A program made the position numbers and the translations under genes. DNA of 64,000 nt. Origin: Aporrectodea caliginosa (Eukaryota > Annelida > Clitellata > Crassiclitellata > Lumbricidae). Where the stretch lies: contig JACEVL010000005.1 in assembly GCA_020284085.1 (NCBI GenBank), positions 1,223,215 to 1,287,214 on the forward strand. Direction: 5' to 3'. Position 1 is the stretch's first letter, and the number at the start of each line of letters is the position of its first letter. This document shows, piece by piece, positions 22,701 to 37,700 of the stretch. The notes under the pieces are model-generated. The model saw only the letters and a program-made list of their open reading frames with translations, did no database searches and was not told the origin of the DNA.

Positions 22701-25700
22701 TTGTCAAGTTGAAGCTGTTCAGTAATGAACTCCTTCAGTTTGTCAGACACAGACATACATTAATGAGGCTTTGGTTGAAGGTGAGCCAGGTCGGACCATT
22801 TATCTTTAAATCGCTTGAAGAGAAGAATGCCTCCTAAGTTGATGGACACACTTTCCCAAGGCGCACTACGAATATATGTTGACAAGCCATCTACAGCAGA
22901 TTACGACCGGTGGCTGCCTCTAGAAGGGTGCAGGCTCCATTAACTCTGCCGGTATTTGAGGCCATTGTGTCAAAACACATGCCGATGATAAATGTATCGC
23001 ACTGCCACGACTTCAAAAGGTCTACAACTGCTACTGCTGCTGCCTGTCTTGACACAGAAGCCAACTTTGGCACACCCAGAAGTTTAGTACTTCTATCAAC
23101 TGGAGAAGAAATCAGTACTGACAATCTGTCCACTTTGTCCGTGTTTACTCTAGTTATGTCAGGGAGCATCTTGCCTTCCCAGTGCACGACAGATTTAAAG
23201 GCTCGAAAGTCTTCCTTGATTTGCAAGCCAAGAAATTTGATTTCTTCTTGTAGTGTGTTTTATGTCTTCTTCATACTTGAAACTTTATGCATATATATAC
23301 AAGAAGGTTATGTCTGTAGATTCTTCTGTTTAAGAGCTTTCTAAAGATACTAAACACGTTATTATGGGATAAAAATGTTGTCACCCAAATATTTAAAAGT
23401 CAATGACGCCATGCGTAATTTACGACAAACTGCACTAACTCTATGATCCTTGCGGGACCCCTAAATATTTTCGAAATGTCATAAAACTTGGCAGGTGATA
23501 TTACGGGATCATAAAGAAACTTCTAGGAGGGACTGCATCAAAAGTTTCAACAATTTTATTTTTCCTATGTTATCGTGGGACACCCTAACCTAGCATGATC
23601 GAAGAGTAATTTTAAAAGAAGTTTACCAGAGCGTTGCTGGTAGTTGAAGTAGCTCGGACCAGCGGTCTTCATGTCAAGCAGGCGCTCATTGTGCTCCACA
23701 ATCTGAGACAATTTCTCTGACAGCTGTAGAGACAATGCCTGCAAATGAGTTGGCTCTGTTCGGTGCATCACAACTGTGTGCGTTGGCTCATCCAGAGAAG
23801 CCTACAATCATCCAAAACAATATACAATCATCCGAAACAATATACAATCATCCAAAACAAAATACAATCATCCGAAACAATATACCTTTTCAGAACAATG
23901 GTTACTAAGCGTTACACTCAACAAATTAAACTCAGATTATTATCCAGAAAAAAGCACATGCAAAATCAAATCTTAATTCTGATCAGTTAAATAGCTTTGA
24001 ATTCTTACCATGAGCTCTTCATGTATTATCATCTTGCTGACAACCGAGTGAACAATGTTCTGCTCCAGTCCAAACATCTCTGACAGATGTTCTAGACTGA
24101 GGGAGTCATAGACCATGCTGTACGAGAACAAGTACGTTCTCAGGCTCTCCTCCTGGATCTTCTGCTTTATCATGGCACGCACTTTATCAGCGTTGTAAAA
24201 CAAGTCCCACACCTAACAATGATTAAACCAGATAAAAACCTCATAAAACATCTTGAAAGTTATATAATACCAAAAGACTTAAATATTTAAAACCACTCAT
24301 GGAATTCTGCAAAAATCATATATTATAATATGTGAACTTTCTAAGGATTTATTTTCAATCATGACAGATTAACTAAACTATCTAGTTATAACTTATTCTC
24401 ATGCCTAATAATTTGACTCTGCGAGGTGCATCACCGCAGTGTGATTTCTTTGTAAAGTGTTAAATAAATCATTCCACAAACATAAACTAGTTTCACAAAT
24501 AAAATAAAAAAACGTGTTAGTCCATTAGACTAACAGGCATTAGACTAGGCAGCACTCGATCAAACTTTTAGCTATTTAACCTATTTTTAAGAATTGATTA
24601 TAATTTTACCTTGGCATTCATTTTTTCATTCACAATGAAATTGAAGCAAGACTTCCAGTCGCCATACTTCATGGCTTTGCAGGCAGCGACAACGTGTTCC
24701 CTCATACTCTCCGGTGGACCAACCAAAGCCTGACGCTCGCTCACACGCAGAACATGGTGGAAGTTCTTGCTAATCATCCTCTTACGAGCATCCATCTCAT
24801 GAGCTGTTTGATCAGAAAAGGAAGATTGTTCACACTTAGATACCTTCACCATTACCATGATTGTTTCTCCATTTTTTACCGTCATCATTCAGATTTTAAT
24901 TCTCTTCTTCTATTCCATTTATCGATAATCAATATTTAACCCATCGGTAAAAAACTGTTTCAAACATATATGTTTAATTAATTATCCATTATTTAGCAAT
25001 AGCAAGAATAAGCAAATTATCTCGGCTGCAGAAGCATTATGGCTACAGACAACCTAGGCCACTTCTCATAAAATATGAGCTGGGTTACAGGGTCAAAGAA
25101 TTAATTAACTTGTCTTGTCCTCAATTGTCCTTGATCCAAGGATTGGCCTTACCATGGACAATGTTGTTCCCCACCACCTCTCTTTCTTGGCGCTTTCAAT
25201 AACCAGCCCAATGATAATCCGGTTCACGATTTTATGTTATCAACCCATGCCATTTTTGGTCTTCCTTGAGCTCTTGATCCAGAAACTGAGCTTTGGATAA
25301 TCTCCAGCACTCTCCCAACACTCAATTGTTTGTCTTCCTCAGTCCGTGATACCCGAGGATTTGCTGCAGATTTTCGGAACAACAGTGCTTTTTTTGTTAG
25401 TTCAGATCTTCAGTAGAATGATGAAACAAACCAAAACTAAGAGTTTACAAATTCTGATAGAAACTGCAAACACAATGCTCACTCACATGCCATGAATGGA
25501 ATCTCGATCAACATGGCTGACACCAGGTATACACACTCTAAGAGTTCCAGGTTGATGTGCATGTGGTATGGAATCTGCCGGCGTTTCTCAATCTTCTCCT
25601 GCTCTGGAGTCCTCTCATGTTGGCGTTGCAACAGGAGACCCTGATTGTCAAGACACGATACACTCAAATCATAATGTCACATACTCTCAAGCACAGTAAC

Positions 25701-28700
25701 ATGTTATAGCTTGTTGCTGGATACTACTGAAAATCAGACTGCATAACTCGTCGTCTGACCATAAAGTTTGTTATGTTGGCATGTTCCTATTGGCTGTATT
25801 CAGTCAATAGGAAAAAGCTCCAGAATCTGAATACTGTTATTATTATTAACATTTTAAAACACACAGAGTCACTCAGAAATGTGAATCTCAGGCAGTCAGT
25901 AAATGAAAAAAGTAAGTTTTGAGGCATTCCTTGAAAGGAGAAAAAGAGTTCAAGCATTGGATAAACACTGGTCGTTGTTTCCATTCCATTACTCAAATAC
26001 AATGATAGACAGGATACAAGTAAGATTCAGGAATGCGTTATCGTCATTGCCCTCATGATTTGTAAATTCAGTTTAAAAATAAATATGGACTTACTACATT
26101 AATAATTGTTTACTGCTCTCAGCTCTTACCTGAGCTAGAAATTCTTTAGCTCTTCCTGAGCTCTGTATATCCATCAGACAGCTGTGTGCATCTTTGATGC
26201 TACTTTGGCGGAATGCACAGATGCCAAGCTGAACCATCGTTCGGTTATACAGAATCTACACAAAACCAAATCAGTACATTGCATAACAAGCAGTGAAATA
26301 AACCGTATGGTTGGCCTGAAGCACTACCTGGCAAATGTCTACTCTCGCAATAATACTTGCGAGTGCACTGACAACGGAAAAAACAGTTTAAATGGCCTTC
26401 CTCATAACATTTTATCTCACGACTCTAACAAACATTGCTGGCACTTTCACTCTCAAACTGAAGGAGGGACTGAAAATGACTAAATGAAAAGATGCGCTAA
26501 TAGAATGATTACATAATAGAACAAACATGATTAATTACCATTTTAATTGCATGAGCTGTGCTTAATCAACAAACTAGCCAATATTTCCGACTCCCTTTTC
26601 TCTGTATACATAAATGACTGGCAAAGACAAATTACTGTTAAAATGTGACTTATGTACAGCTACTATATCAGTCTTGCAGATGCCTGACCTGTGTGGGTAT
26701 ATCCGAGTACTGGATGTTGTCCTGAAGGTGAGACATCAGCATCAGATCACGAGCCTCAAAGTAGCGATCATGCAGCGCATGATGGTAAATGTGTGACAGA
26801 ATTGCCTGAGTCCTAATGCGATTCGTAGTGTCTCGAGTGTAGATGAACTTGCACAGCCGATCCATAATCGTAGAACTTGTCTTCTGAGGATCCTTTTTAC
26901 ACATAAAACAGTTAAGTACATCAAAGTACACATATGACACAAAGGACTCTAAACTCCATCATTCTATAGATGCATTTTTGAAATGATCAATCTTGGCCAT
27001 TACAAAGCTTGAACAGTAGCTATAAGAGTTAAAAAATCGTCTGAAACTTAACCTGAACCTTAATCTGAAACTCAAGCAAACACAACAAAATAATCATCTG
27101 ACTAAAATAAGAAAACTCTTGTAAAATACACAGTACCACACATCTGAGCCCCTGTACCTTTTCTCTCTCAAGCATGGGGCATATCAAACTTGAATACCTA
27201 ATACAAGGTCCATATAAAACAAGTTTGGGAGAAAGGAAAGAGGGAAATCTTACATCACAAGGTTATAGTTTATTACAGAAAAGGTCATAGTTTATTACAG
27301 AAAAGCCCACATAGAATCCAAAGTCAGAAGTTCTGAAACTTAACAGATTACTGGTATGTTAAGTTTCAGAACTTCTGACCACAATTATTTCATTAAAAAA
27401 AGTTGAAAGCATTTCAGTTGAATGAAAGACCACATATTTAACTAGATTACTTCAAAATTTCATTCATTCGGGAATTTATATAGCGCCCTTCAAGGAAACT
27501 ACTCAGAGGCGCTCCCGACTCCAACGCGCCCAAAAAGAACAGTTTTTAGTTTAGTAAGGAAAGTTTCAGGCATACTCCCAGGGTGTAGACGCAGCTCTAG
27601 AGGAAGGCCATTCCAAATCATTGGGCCTGCCACAGAAAAAGCTCGGTTCTGCATTGTTGCAGTACGAGCAAAAGGAACCATAAGAACTCCTTTTTCTGCG
27701 GAGTGTAGGAGGCGACGCCCTGGGACAACCGAAATCAAACAGCAGAAGTTCTGAAACTTAACAGATTACTGGTATGTTAAGATCATAAGCTGTTTCATGT
27801 AAACAGCTTATGATCTTCAGTTACATTCTACTTTTATACTGCAAATCATCTAGCTAATTCCTAAAATGATACATAGCAAAGCAAGAAATAAACTCTTACC
27901 ACATCTGCTGTAGTAGCCTCACGAGATTTGAAGTCGAACTGGAAAAACAAACAAGATTTGAAATGTAGGCATTTCATGTTTGTAATAAAGCTATACCAAT
28001 AAAAGAGAAGTGAATACATTAAAAATAATGTTTCCGATTCTATCTTAAACACAGTTAACAAACCCACAGAGGAAGTCTGTAGATGGGGAAACAGGAACAA
28101 CAGAATTTTTATACATGACCATTTCCTCATGGCTAATTATCATAAATCAAGCTAATCAATATGACAACTTTAAATTTTCCAGCACTCAGCCAAATAATGG
28201 AGATCTTAAATGTTTACCTTGTAATAAAGATGCTGAATTCTTTTAAGATATATCCTGCACAGTTCTTCATCAGTTGCACGAGTGCGCAGGTAATCCTCGA
28301 CCTCTTCAATTATCTGACACACCATCGACTCATCCTTCAGCCTAAAGAAATCAGTTTTAGCTCTACTATAACACGGCTTCAATAGCAAACAATTGCTGAA
28401 ATGCTTATTTACATACAAAAGCCAACTCAAATTGAAGGAAAAGTAAAAACCATATAAATAGCTGGTGCTAAAATGCATGCTAATACCACATACCAGAGAA
28501 GTAGGACACTTCACGTAGCACTTTTAAACTATGTCCCAACAGCACTGTCACTGAGTGACTTCTACAATTTGCTTCCAGTAACATCAGACTGTATTTGTAA
28601 TTGAAAATTTATGCAGTGCCTACATGACGGTAAATGTAACTAAGAATTAGACTATTCACTACAACAGCTAGCAAAGTCAATGGTAGTAAAATAATAATTT

Positions 28701-31700
28701 GTAGCACAGCGTAAAAATAAATGGCTGTTATAAAAAAGTAAAATTAAGAAAGCAATTTGATTCAAATTAAGAAAGAAAATCAATTCAAATTAATGAATTT
28801 TTCCTGTTATTTACACTCATAAAAAATTTTGGTTTTCATGGTAACATTTGAATCATTGAGTGGCACCTTTATAAATGGTCGATTACAATTACAATTAACA
28901 ATATAATTCCTGCATTATAGGTAATTACAGATGCTTCACCAACCTCTCAATATATTCGGTGCTGTGGGCATCACAGGCTTGCAACATCTTTGTAAACTCC
29001 TCATCCATGCGCTCCACAACAGTCAGCACACATCCACGAATACGGAAAGGTGGATTCTGAATAAAAAATTACTTAACCATACAAAAGTAGAAATCCTTTC
29101 TCCATACTAAATGCTGTTCCATTCATCAGTCTTAATATAAGATTTTCTTTCATGATGCAGTATCATTTGGGTATCTTCACTTCTTTGTTTATGTCCTACT
29201 TCACTGAAAATGCTACACTTCATAATTACAACACTCTCTACAGACACAACTTACACACTATGGCCAATACACGTTTTTCTGTTAGATTCAAAGGCCTATC
29301 TATAATTTTCCTATTCAAGCGTCTTACCTGTTTCAGTATCAAGTAACACTGGTGCTTCAGTTCATTAGACCAACTTCACCATTGACTGGATAATGGATAG
29401 ATAATGCTAAGCAACTGTTTTATGTCATGTGAATTATCATTTTGGAGCTATAGAAATTATCACAAGAATAACAAAGATCTTTGCAATTGTGCATTCAACT
29501 TACAGCATCATATTTTTCAGACTCTTCCAAAATGTACTCTCCAATCACAATGGTATCAGTGTTCTTCTCAAGTAAGGCCAGCAGTTCTTTGATATGCTTC
29601 AGGCACCTGAAATGAAAATGGGTTCAATTGTTTAACCAGTAATGTTCAAAGGCCAAAATTCAAGTTTGTCATTAGATTTTCCAAGCAGCGTCATTGACTG
29701 TTTGCTTAAACAAGAACTAACCCAAGTAAGACCTTAAAAATACACAGTAGAAATGCTTTTTTAATAACACTTCCAAGGTATATATCTGTAAATATTCAGA
29801 CCTAAAATAAACATAGGTTTAATTGTTTAACCAGTGATGTTCTATATAAGGAGTGTATACTCAAGCCACCACACTGACCCCAAATTTCAATAATTCTAAC
29901 ATTATTCTCTTTTTCACTTTATAGTAGCTTTTGTGTGATGTAAGTTGTGAAGCGGCATGTCTTCCTGCTTGATGCATAATAAACGAATATACCATCATCT
30001 TCTTCTTTTGGTTCTCTGCCTTGCTAGGCAGGTTCGTACGTCCAATTTCGCCATTCATCACGTTTTCTGGCTCTTTCCTTCAGTTTGCTGTAGTCCTCCT
30101 CCATCATCCAATCCAACAACATCATTCTCGGTATACCAAGACTGATGTGATACCATCATCATCAGATTTCTCAGAACCAATTTTTAAAATTCATACACAA
30201 ACCTACCAACCATAACTTGAACAGCTTCAAACATTCTATAGTAATCAGAGATTAAAAACAAAGTAACTATACATCACATAAATGAGACAATCCCATATAT
30301 CGAACGTTTATTATTGCACATACCTTTCCCAAACATCCACTTTCATGCTAGCAGCAATGTTTGGGTTGTAGTCATAGAATGAAGCAATGATGCTGAAGAG
30401 TATCTTGCATTCAATTGCATCTCCAAGGTTGTGAACTTTACAGATATTTCGCAGGTCGATCAACAGCTCAATCTGGATGGTACGGTCAGTTCCTTTCTTA
30501 CCACGGTTTGCCATCAACTCATTCAGCTTCTTAATCACCACATCGTGATTTATTTCTGTGTCCTTGCTAAATATCTCCGGCTTTTCCAGCTGAAAACAAA
30601 ACCAGAAACTATATTCAAGGAATTATAGTAATCAACAAACCAACTGTCATGACGATTAAATGTGAAAGATTTTCCTGCAGATAGTAGATGAATTTAACAT
30701 CCTAATATCCTGAAATTAATAATAATAATAATAATAACGACAACTTATATGGCGCTGTGCCGCTACAAGTGCGCCTCACAATTAATGTCACAAACCCAAT
30801 GGGCATTTTACAAATTTAAATGTTTTAAATTTATCATCATCAGGCTTCATGGACAAGATGACTAATTAACTACTTACGAAGCTGAACGAAAAATCAAGAA
30901 TGTAACACTTTCTTTTATGAAGCAGAAAATTTCTAGAAATATTTACCGCAGGTACAGCAACTCCATTCTTAACGACTTCCCATTCACCATCGGCTCTGTC
31001 TTCATCACTTTCATCTTCTTGCTTCTGGGCTGCTTTGGTCTTTCTCTTCTTCTCATCTTTCTCTTTCTTCTTCTTTTTTTCTTCATCACCTTCAGGTTTT
31101 TCTCTAATAACCAATGAAATCCACAAGTAGAAAAAGTTACACAAATTATGCTTACCAGCATACATGTATATAAATAATTAAATATACGCATACACACATA
31201 TACAGTATATACAAAAAGATACTTCTAAAACAATAGTAACTTCTGAAAATTGTAGTAGATCCCACAATTTGAACATTTTTATAAAAACCGTAGAAAAATA
31301 TTTGTGCATGTACAGAAGCATGTGATCCGAGATTCAAGAACTCAAGGTCTAACCATCTTTGTAATGTACTTATGAGGTGCTAATATTTACTCTAATAAAA
31401 TAATAATGAGTAAAGGTCTGGGGTCACACGCTGTGACCTAGATAGAGCTGGCATTCATTTTCTCTAATCAAGCTAGTGAGTTGGCAATGGATGAATTCCA
31501 TGGTCCTACACGTGAGGCCAATGCATCACAAAACTTGCCATGTATTTCGCAGCTTGTGCCAGTACCAAGTTATACTTTGGTGACAGTGGATTGTGTGCAT
31601 AAACTTGTCTAGGTTACTCCAAGCTATCTCCTCAGAAGGTTCAAGCCAGCAACCATCAGGCCATTGACCCAGCAAGCTAACTGAATAATAGATCACTCTG

Positions 31701-34700
31701 TCATACAACTAACTTCTTTTAGTGTATGCATGTGCCACTAACTAACCTAAACTAAGTGAAGAAGTCTGTTAATTTAGTTGGCCCTAAAGTCTGGCCATAA
31801 TGGTAACAACAACCCAGTTATGCTTAAACAAAAGACTCAATTTACTGAAAAGACGTTCAACAGTGCAAATGAGCAACTTTACACCTAGGTTGACAAGACT
31901 CGCTGACACGAAAAATTCATATTGTAATATATCTGTAAAGAATCAATGCAGATGTTTGTGTGGAAATGCTAATATATGACATCTGAAAACCCTGCATTTA
32001 GCGCGTAATCACTTTCCAACACTTACTTCTTCTTCAAGAAGTAGTCTGCCGTCAATGCTCCGAGTGGTCGACTGTCATCATCGGAACTCTCAGACTCTGA
32101 TGAACTGGAACTTCCCCAATCAGTATTAGAGTCAGATTCCTTAAAAAAATGAACCGTTTAGACTAATAATATCTATCCATAGCTATGACATTAAATAACC
32201 ATTGTACCTGTAATTGCAATAAACATTTAACTAGCACACTCCTAGGGCAAAACAAATGAGATGTGCTCTCTGTGCTAGCTTATATGATGTTCAATGTCAT
32301 TAACTACTAGAAAATTACATAAGTTAGAATGCACAGTAAACTAGAAGAATCACCAGTTCAACAGTTACAAGCAGAAACAGCAACTGACCAATCAGTTGGC
32401 TTGTCTCTACTTGTGTTTCTCAATTATTCAGAATCCTTTACTTAATTCCAAGCAAGTAAAATTTAATCACTGTCTACCAAAGCACGGATGAAAGAAGCAA
32501 CAACCTTCTGGAAAAGCTACTGGAAAGCTATTCTCAAGGACAAACTCTTAATAAAAAAACCTGCACCACTTTCTATTATGCCAAGTTAAACAAAACGCAA
32601 AACTGTGAGCTACAGTCATCTAAGAAATCTCTTGATTAAATTGGATATTATAAAGAATTCACCTCAATAACAACCATCTTTGCATATCTTCTCTTACTCC
32701 AGAACATATAAAGCAACATTTACCAATTTTAAATGTAAGCACAGCTTTGTTAACAGTTTTCAAAACGAAACATACTTCGTCATCTTTAGTGGCAGGCATT
32801 GCAGATTTCTTGAATTCAGTTGCATCCAAATCATCATCATCATCACCAGATTCTTCTGCAAATAAATTCAATCATTTCTAAATTTTAAACCTTATATAAA
32901 CCCTGTTCCCACAGTTGTTTCTTTTCTTTTAACCTTGCAATTAATTTCTTCACTCATGTAATTGTGTGATTCACCGTGTCTAACTATACCTTTGCACCTG
33001 TACTAGTTTTGTGCTTTTTCTCATAGATGTAGAAATGTATAAAACTATGTATGAGCAAATGAATTATCAGTAATTAAATAAAATACAGCCCGTAAAAACA
33101 AAGTTTTTACTATATCCATCTAGTATCCTATAATGCGTCTTACGAAGCAGTTACCTCTACAAATATATAGTACGCGTTCATTTTACGACATAGCATGCGT
33201 TTAATCAGGCAGCGCCCGTTTTTGTTGCGGCCAATGACAACGCTGCGTATCGGAAAAGGGGATTCCCCGATTCGAAAAGTTGAGTCCCCGATTCTATAAG
33301 CTAGCCTTTTTGGGGAGCTGAAATTTTGATAGAATGAAGTGTCTGCGAGGGCGAGTCTATCTGCCAAGTTTCAGGACGATTGAATGATTGTAAGTGATCG
33401 AATTAGTCGTCGCAAGATTTGACTTTTTAGCCTGTGGCTCAAACAAACAAACAAGATTTCCGTAAGTTAAACTAGATGGATAAAAAGTCTTGTCCCTATG
33501 AAGTCTGTCAATGCAGATTGCTGTTCAGCATCAAGCCTTCTCCAAGTAACTTTTGCTGCTTTACAGTAATCAATTGCAGTCAGATGAGTGACTAGGAAAC
33601 AGCCCACACTTAATAATCCAAAATTTCATTTCATAGACCAAAGTTAACAATACACAATAGAAAGCCTTGCAGCATAAATGGGCACAAAATCAGTGACAAA
33701 AACTCAGATTTGGTACATATCTCTCTCTCTTTCTCTCTCTCTATATATATATAATATATAATATATATATATATACGTGTTTATTAAGAATTCAAACTGA
33801 CACATAGCAGTATGATTACAAGTCATAGTATGAACAGATGATTACAAGTTATTACAGGAGTCGAATTTAACTGTGTGGCAGCCATGTAAGGCGCCCATCA
33901 CGTCCTACTGCTCGTTTTACCAATGACACCTAGCGAATGGAAGGCTGAGTGGACCTTGAGGAGGGTAGCGGGAATCGATCCCGTGTCCAGGCTGATCTTC
34001 TGCTGTTCGTGCCAGAGTGTTACCAATCACCTAAACCGCTTCCTTATATCCTCAGAGTAAACTAAGTAAGTAAGAATATCCTTTAATTGCTAACCGCATT
34101 TTGGTGTACACACATCATAGTAGTCGCAATAATCTAAATTAGCCAGTCTATCTTAATCCAAAATAATCCTACATCTTAGTGATGTAGTGATGAATCCTAC
34201 ATTCTAGTGATGTAGGTTCTTCGCATTGAGGCTATCAGCGGGAGGAATGACATGATCATGGGACATGGGCCCTGGGGTGGAGATAATAAACAGAAGGTTT
34301 AACCGGAGGAAGCAAGGCATGTAGCACATGACCTTTACCGGTCAGAACAGCAGAGAAAAGGCGAGAAGTGATAAGCATAGCTTTGTCCACAGTATATTAC
34401 ACCATGTTGTACAGTCTTTGGCTTTCATAACAAATGCATGCTGCTAGATTTTAATCAAGGCACTTAATAGCAATACGAATCTCGCAACTTTTAGCAACCC
34501 AAGTATAGTAACAATACCTTCATCGTCTTTTTCTTCATCTCCGTCATCTTCAACTCCTACATCTGGGCTCTAAATATTCAATAAAACTGATTAAAAAGTA
34601 TTTCTATCACAACTTCAGAGGTGCCCTAGTAAAAAAATTTAAATTTAATATTGTAGTCCAACAAAATTTTGCATGGACTGTATTTCAACACAACAACAAT

Positions 34701-37700
34701 ACTTCAACTACAGAGTATGATTTAATTACTCACTCACAAATTATTTAAGTCTATCTATACTTCTGGGATTCTAAATGAAAGAATGAATTTACGATAAGAA
34801 GCAAACTGTTACAGGGGCATTCCACGTGAAATCAACACTTTATGAAAAAAATGTACATCGTCTACAATTTTGTTGAAATTTGGTATACATGGTGATAAAC
34901 CACTATGAAAAACTTTCAAAACCAGAATTTTATATATTTGGGTCGACCGGTGTCTGAGATATGGGTCAGTGAACTTGACCAAAACGGGCCAATTTCTGCT
35001 GACCGACTGATGTTCAAACTGCTGTATCTCAGCTTCTACTGCACCTAGAGACACAATTTAAATACCAAATTGAAGGTTTTAAATAGCTCTATATGGGCAA
35101 AGCACTCAGAAACATTCAAATTTAATAACAACAAATTGTGAGCAACTGTATTTGAAAGCTTTTCATAGTGGTTTATCACCATACCAAATTTTAAAAAAAT
35201 CGGAGATGGTGATACACGATGACTGACTCTGTTGATTTGATGTGGAATGCCCTACAACTCATTCACTGCTCATCCAAAGAACTCGGTAAAGTGTAACTTT
35301 TATGGCAGAAGTTTAACTGAGAGTTCAAAGGTCCTGACCTCCTTGTAGGTGGTAATATCAGTCTCAAAATTCTTGTTGTACTTTTTCACTTTCTGTCGCA
35401 AGGCAGCCAATCCCTTGGAATTGTTCTTGCTCATGTTCTTGCGTGCATCAGTATCTTCCCAGTGCTAAAAAGGAAACAGATTTACTTAAATACACAAGAC
35501 AAGTAAATACTTGCATCACTCTAAAAAAACAAGCAACCAGCCAGTCACTGTTTACATAAATAACTAGGAGTGTTAATGATTATATTTTGTTAATAGTTAA
35601 CTATTTAAGAATTAACGATTAATTAATAGTTAATTGTGATTAAAAGCATTCACCAACAAGTGATGACAAATTCAAAATTAACATTATTCATTGTTTATCT
35701 TTCAGTAGTATTAATAATATGTAATTTGAGCTCTAAGCACAATGCTACTGAAGTACCACATAAATATTCAGCAAGTATTCCAAAGATTGTAATAATGCAC
35801 GGCCGTTAAACGAACTTTCTTGATAAGGTTCTCAAAAGACATCAATATAAGTTTCGGGTGCTATTCCTAATTTCCACTTGCAAAAAAGGAAAACAAATTT
35901 AGAAGATGTTACCTATTACAATCATGAATCAGAATTATGAACAAGTATTGAAGCCGCTGACCAGCAAAGCTAGTCAAAACATAATAATCTTTTCCTCACC
36001 TCTGTTACAAAGTCTTCCAGTTCAACAAGACATTTCAGAACAAATCGAGGAATTCCCTCCTTATCGAGAATCTTCCTGGCTTTCTCAATCGCACGACCCA
36101 AGTCCTCAAAATCTAAAACATAATGAACACTTGTCCAATTTCTAAATCTTAGTTGTCACAAATCTGCACAATTCTTAACTCATTACCAACATACCACTCA
36201 ATCAACCAACTTACATTTGAAAAGTTTCCCATACATAATTTCAGAAACAATACAGAAACAATAATGCACTAAAAAAAACAGCAATCCCTTCCCTAGTCTG
36301 GAAAAAATGTCCCTTCTGGAAAATCATGTTGACACCACATCTCACTCCCCTACCACATAAATTGCCAGATTGCCTACAGAGGTAGTAATTAGAAAAACTC
36401 ATGTTGACACATACTTAGAAAATCTGGCAACCTATGAAACATGATGCTATGATGATTCTAATATGTTGGATAAGGCCAAGTTGCACACATTGCCACCACA
36501 AGACCGGGGTTTTACGAAAGGTGATTTCCAGCAGATGCTTTAGCCAATGTAGAAAATATTGTAGAGTCGTTCTTTGCAACAGGGAACTATATCTCCTCCT
36601 TAACTGTGGAACACAGGGTTGTGCAGCCATTTATAAAATTACACCAGAAGTGTCGAGATCAACTTGAAAACACCAACTTCAACTAAAATGCTGACATCAG
36701 AAAGCATTCAGTTTACACATTTCTCATAAAATTTAAATAGGCAAGACATAACCAAATACTGCATCAATAAGTGGCAACTATTACTTCTCACTAGAAGTCT
36801 CAAATGGTTGGTACAACACGGTCCAAGCAGTTACCCAACTACCCGTCACAACTTCACTGGATAATAAATCAATCCAACAGGCTGCAAGCGAGTTATTATA
36901 TGTACTCAAACCTATTTACAAGTTAGCTAAGCACTTACCTTACCCATGATGCCACATCTTGGAACCCACAAAAAAGACAGAACATGATTTCTATTAACTC
37001 ACTGAGACCAAAAGATGTATTACTTTTCTATGCTTCACTAATTATAACATTCGACTGCAACCTGTACCTCCAACTCCATGGCTTTTACACATCACAGCCA
37101 ACTGTGCATTATTAAGCCATAAGCCAATGGCTGATACAGCAAATTTGTTTTAATCATTACATTTCATTGGTTGGGTATTAGGTATATGCATGTGCAGCCT
37201 GGCTGCAACCCTTTGAATGGGTGCATGGGCTGCCAGGCACCCAGTGACTGGACTACTCACCACTCAGAACATTCGACATATCTTTGATCTTCTTATGATT
37301 TCTCATTGTCTTGATGATGTTCTGAATTTCCTCAAACCTATCCAGACAGAAATTATTGTAGACTTTAGGTCAACATACATGATTTTCAAATGGCTTAAAC
37401 TACATCTGCTTAGATTACTTAGACAGCCATGTGTGCAGAGCTTTTATGAGGCGCTCTGTCTTGATGCCTACATACACATATACAACAGCTTGCTTCATAA
37501 GCATCTAACATGCTCATTGAACTTAACTCTACATACAGCCTAAGCAATGATAACAGAAAAAGAAATAACACAGGCTGCCAACATGCAAGACTTAAAAAAA
37601 AGCAAAAAGAATTCCAACTAACTCTTCCTGCCTTATTTATACCTTCATTCCTTCGCTTACTTTAAAATAATTTACTTAAAATGCTCCCACAACAAGTTAT

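Larger units (their letters stand above)
21413..23587 (-). mobile_element. 2.2-kb DNA transposon with long TIRs and decayed transposase, 8-bp TSD
   Basis: Inside the eIF3C intron between exons 20 and 21. The left end TAGGGTGTCCCAGAAATATT and the right end form inverted repeats of about 125-140 bp (21413-21538 and 23449-23587). The flanks are a perfect 8-bp duplication ACCTAGCA (21405-21412, 23588-23595). The minus strand keeps pieces of one protein: 23226-22891 ([16 protein letters not shown]), a broken stretch with [13 protein letters not shown] near 22590, and 22487-22062 ([14 protein letters not shown]). These resemble a multicopy uncharacterised animal protein family I recall from cnidarian and insect genomes. 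Stops and shifts show it is dead. The 8-bp duplication and TAGGG ends suggest hAT; P-type is an alternative. Confidence 0.85.

Noticed and set aside
22910..23344. 144-codon plus-strand ORF
   Set aside because: It is antisense to the transposase remnant at 22891-23226, which has the recognisable motifs.
24694..24939. 81-codon plus-strand ORF
   Set aside because: Antisense to eIF3C exon 18.
33950..34042. tRNA gene on the minus strand
   Set aside because: A and B boxes are present, but no cloverleaf closes and the segment continues into a SINE tail shared with 3281-3491.
34809..35054. 81-codon minus-strand ORF as an eIF3C exon
   Set aside because: It is the arm of a foldback element; exons 5 and 6 join in frame without it.
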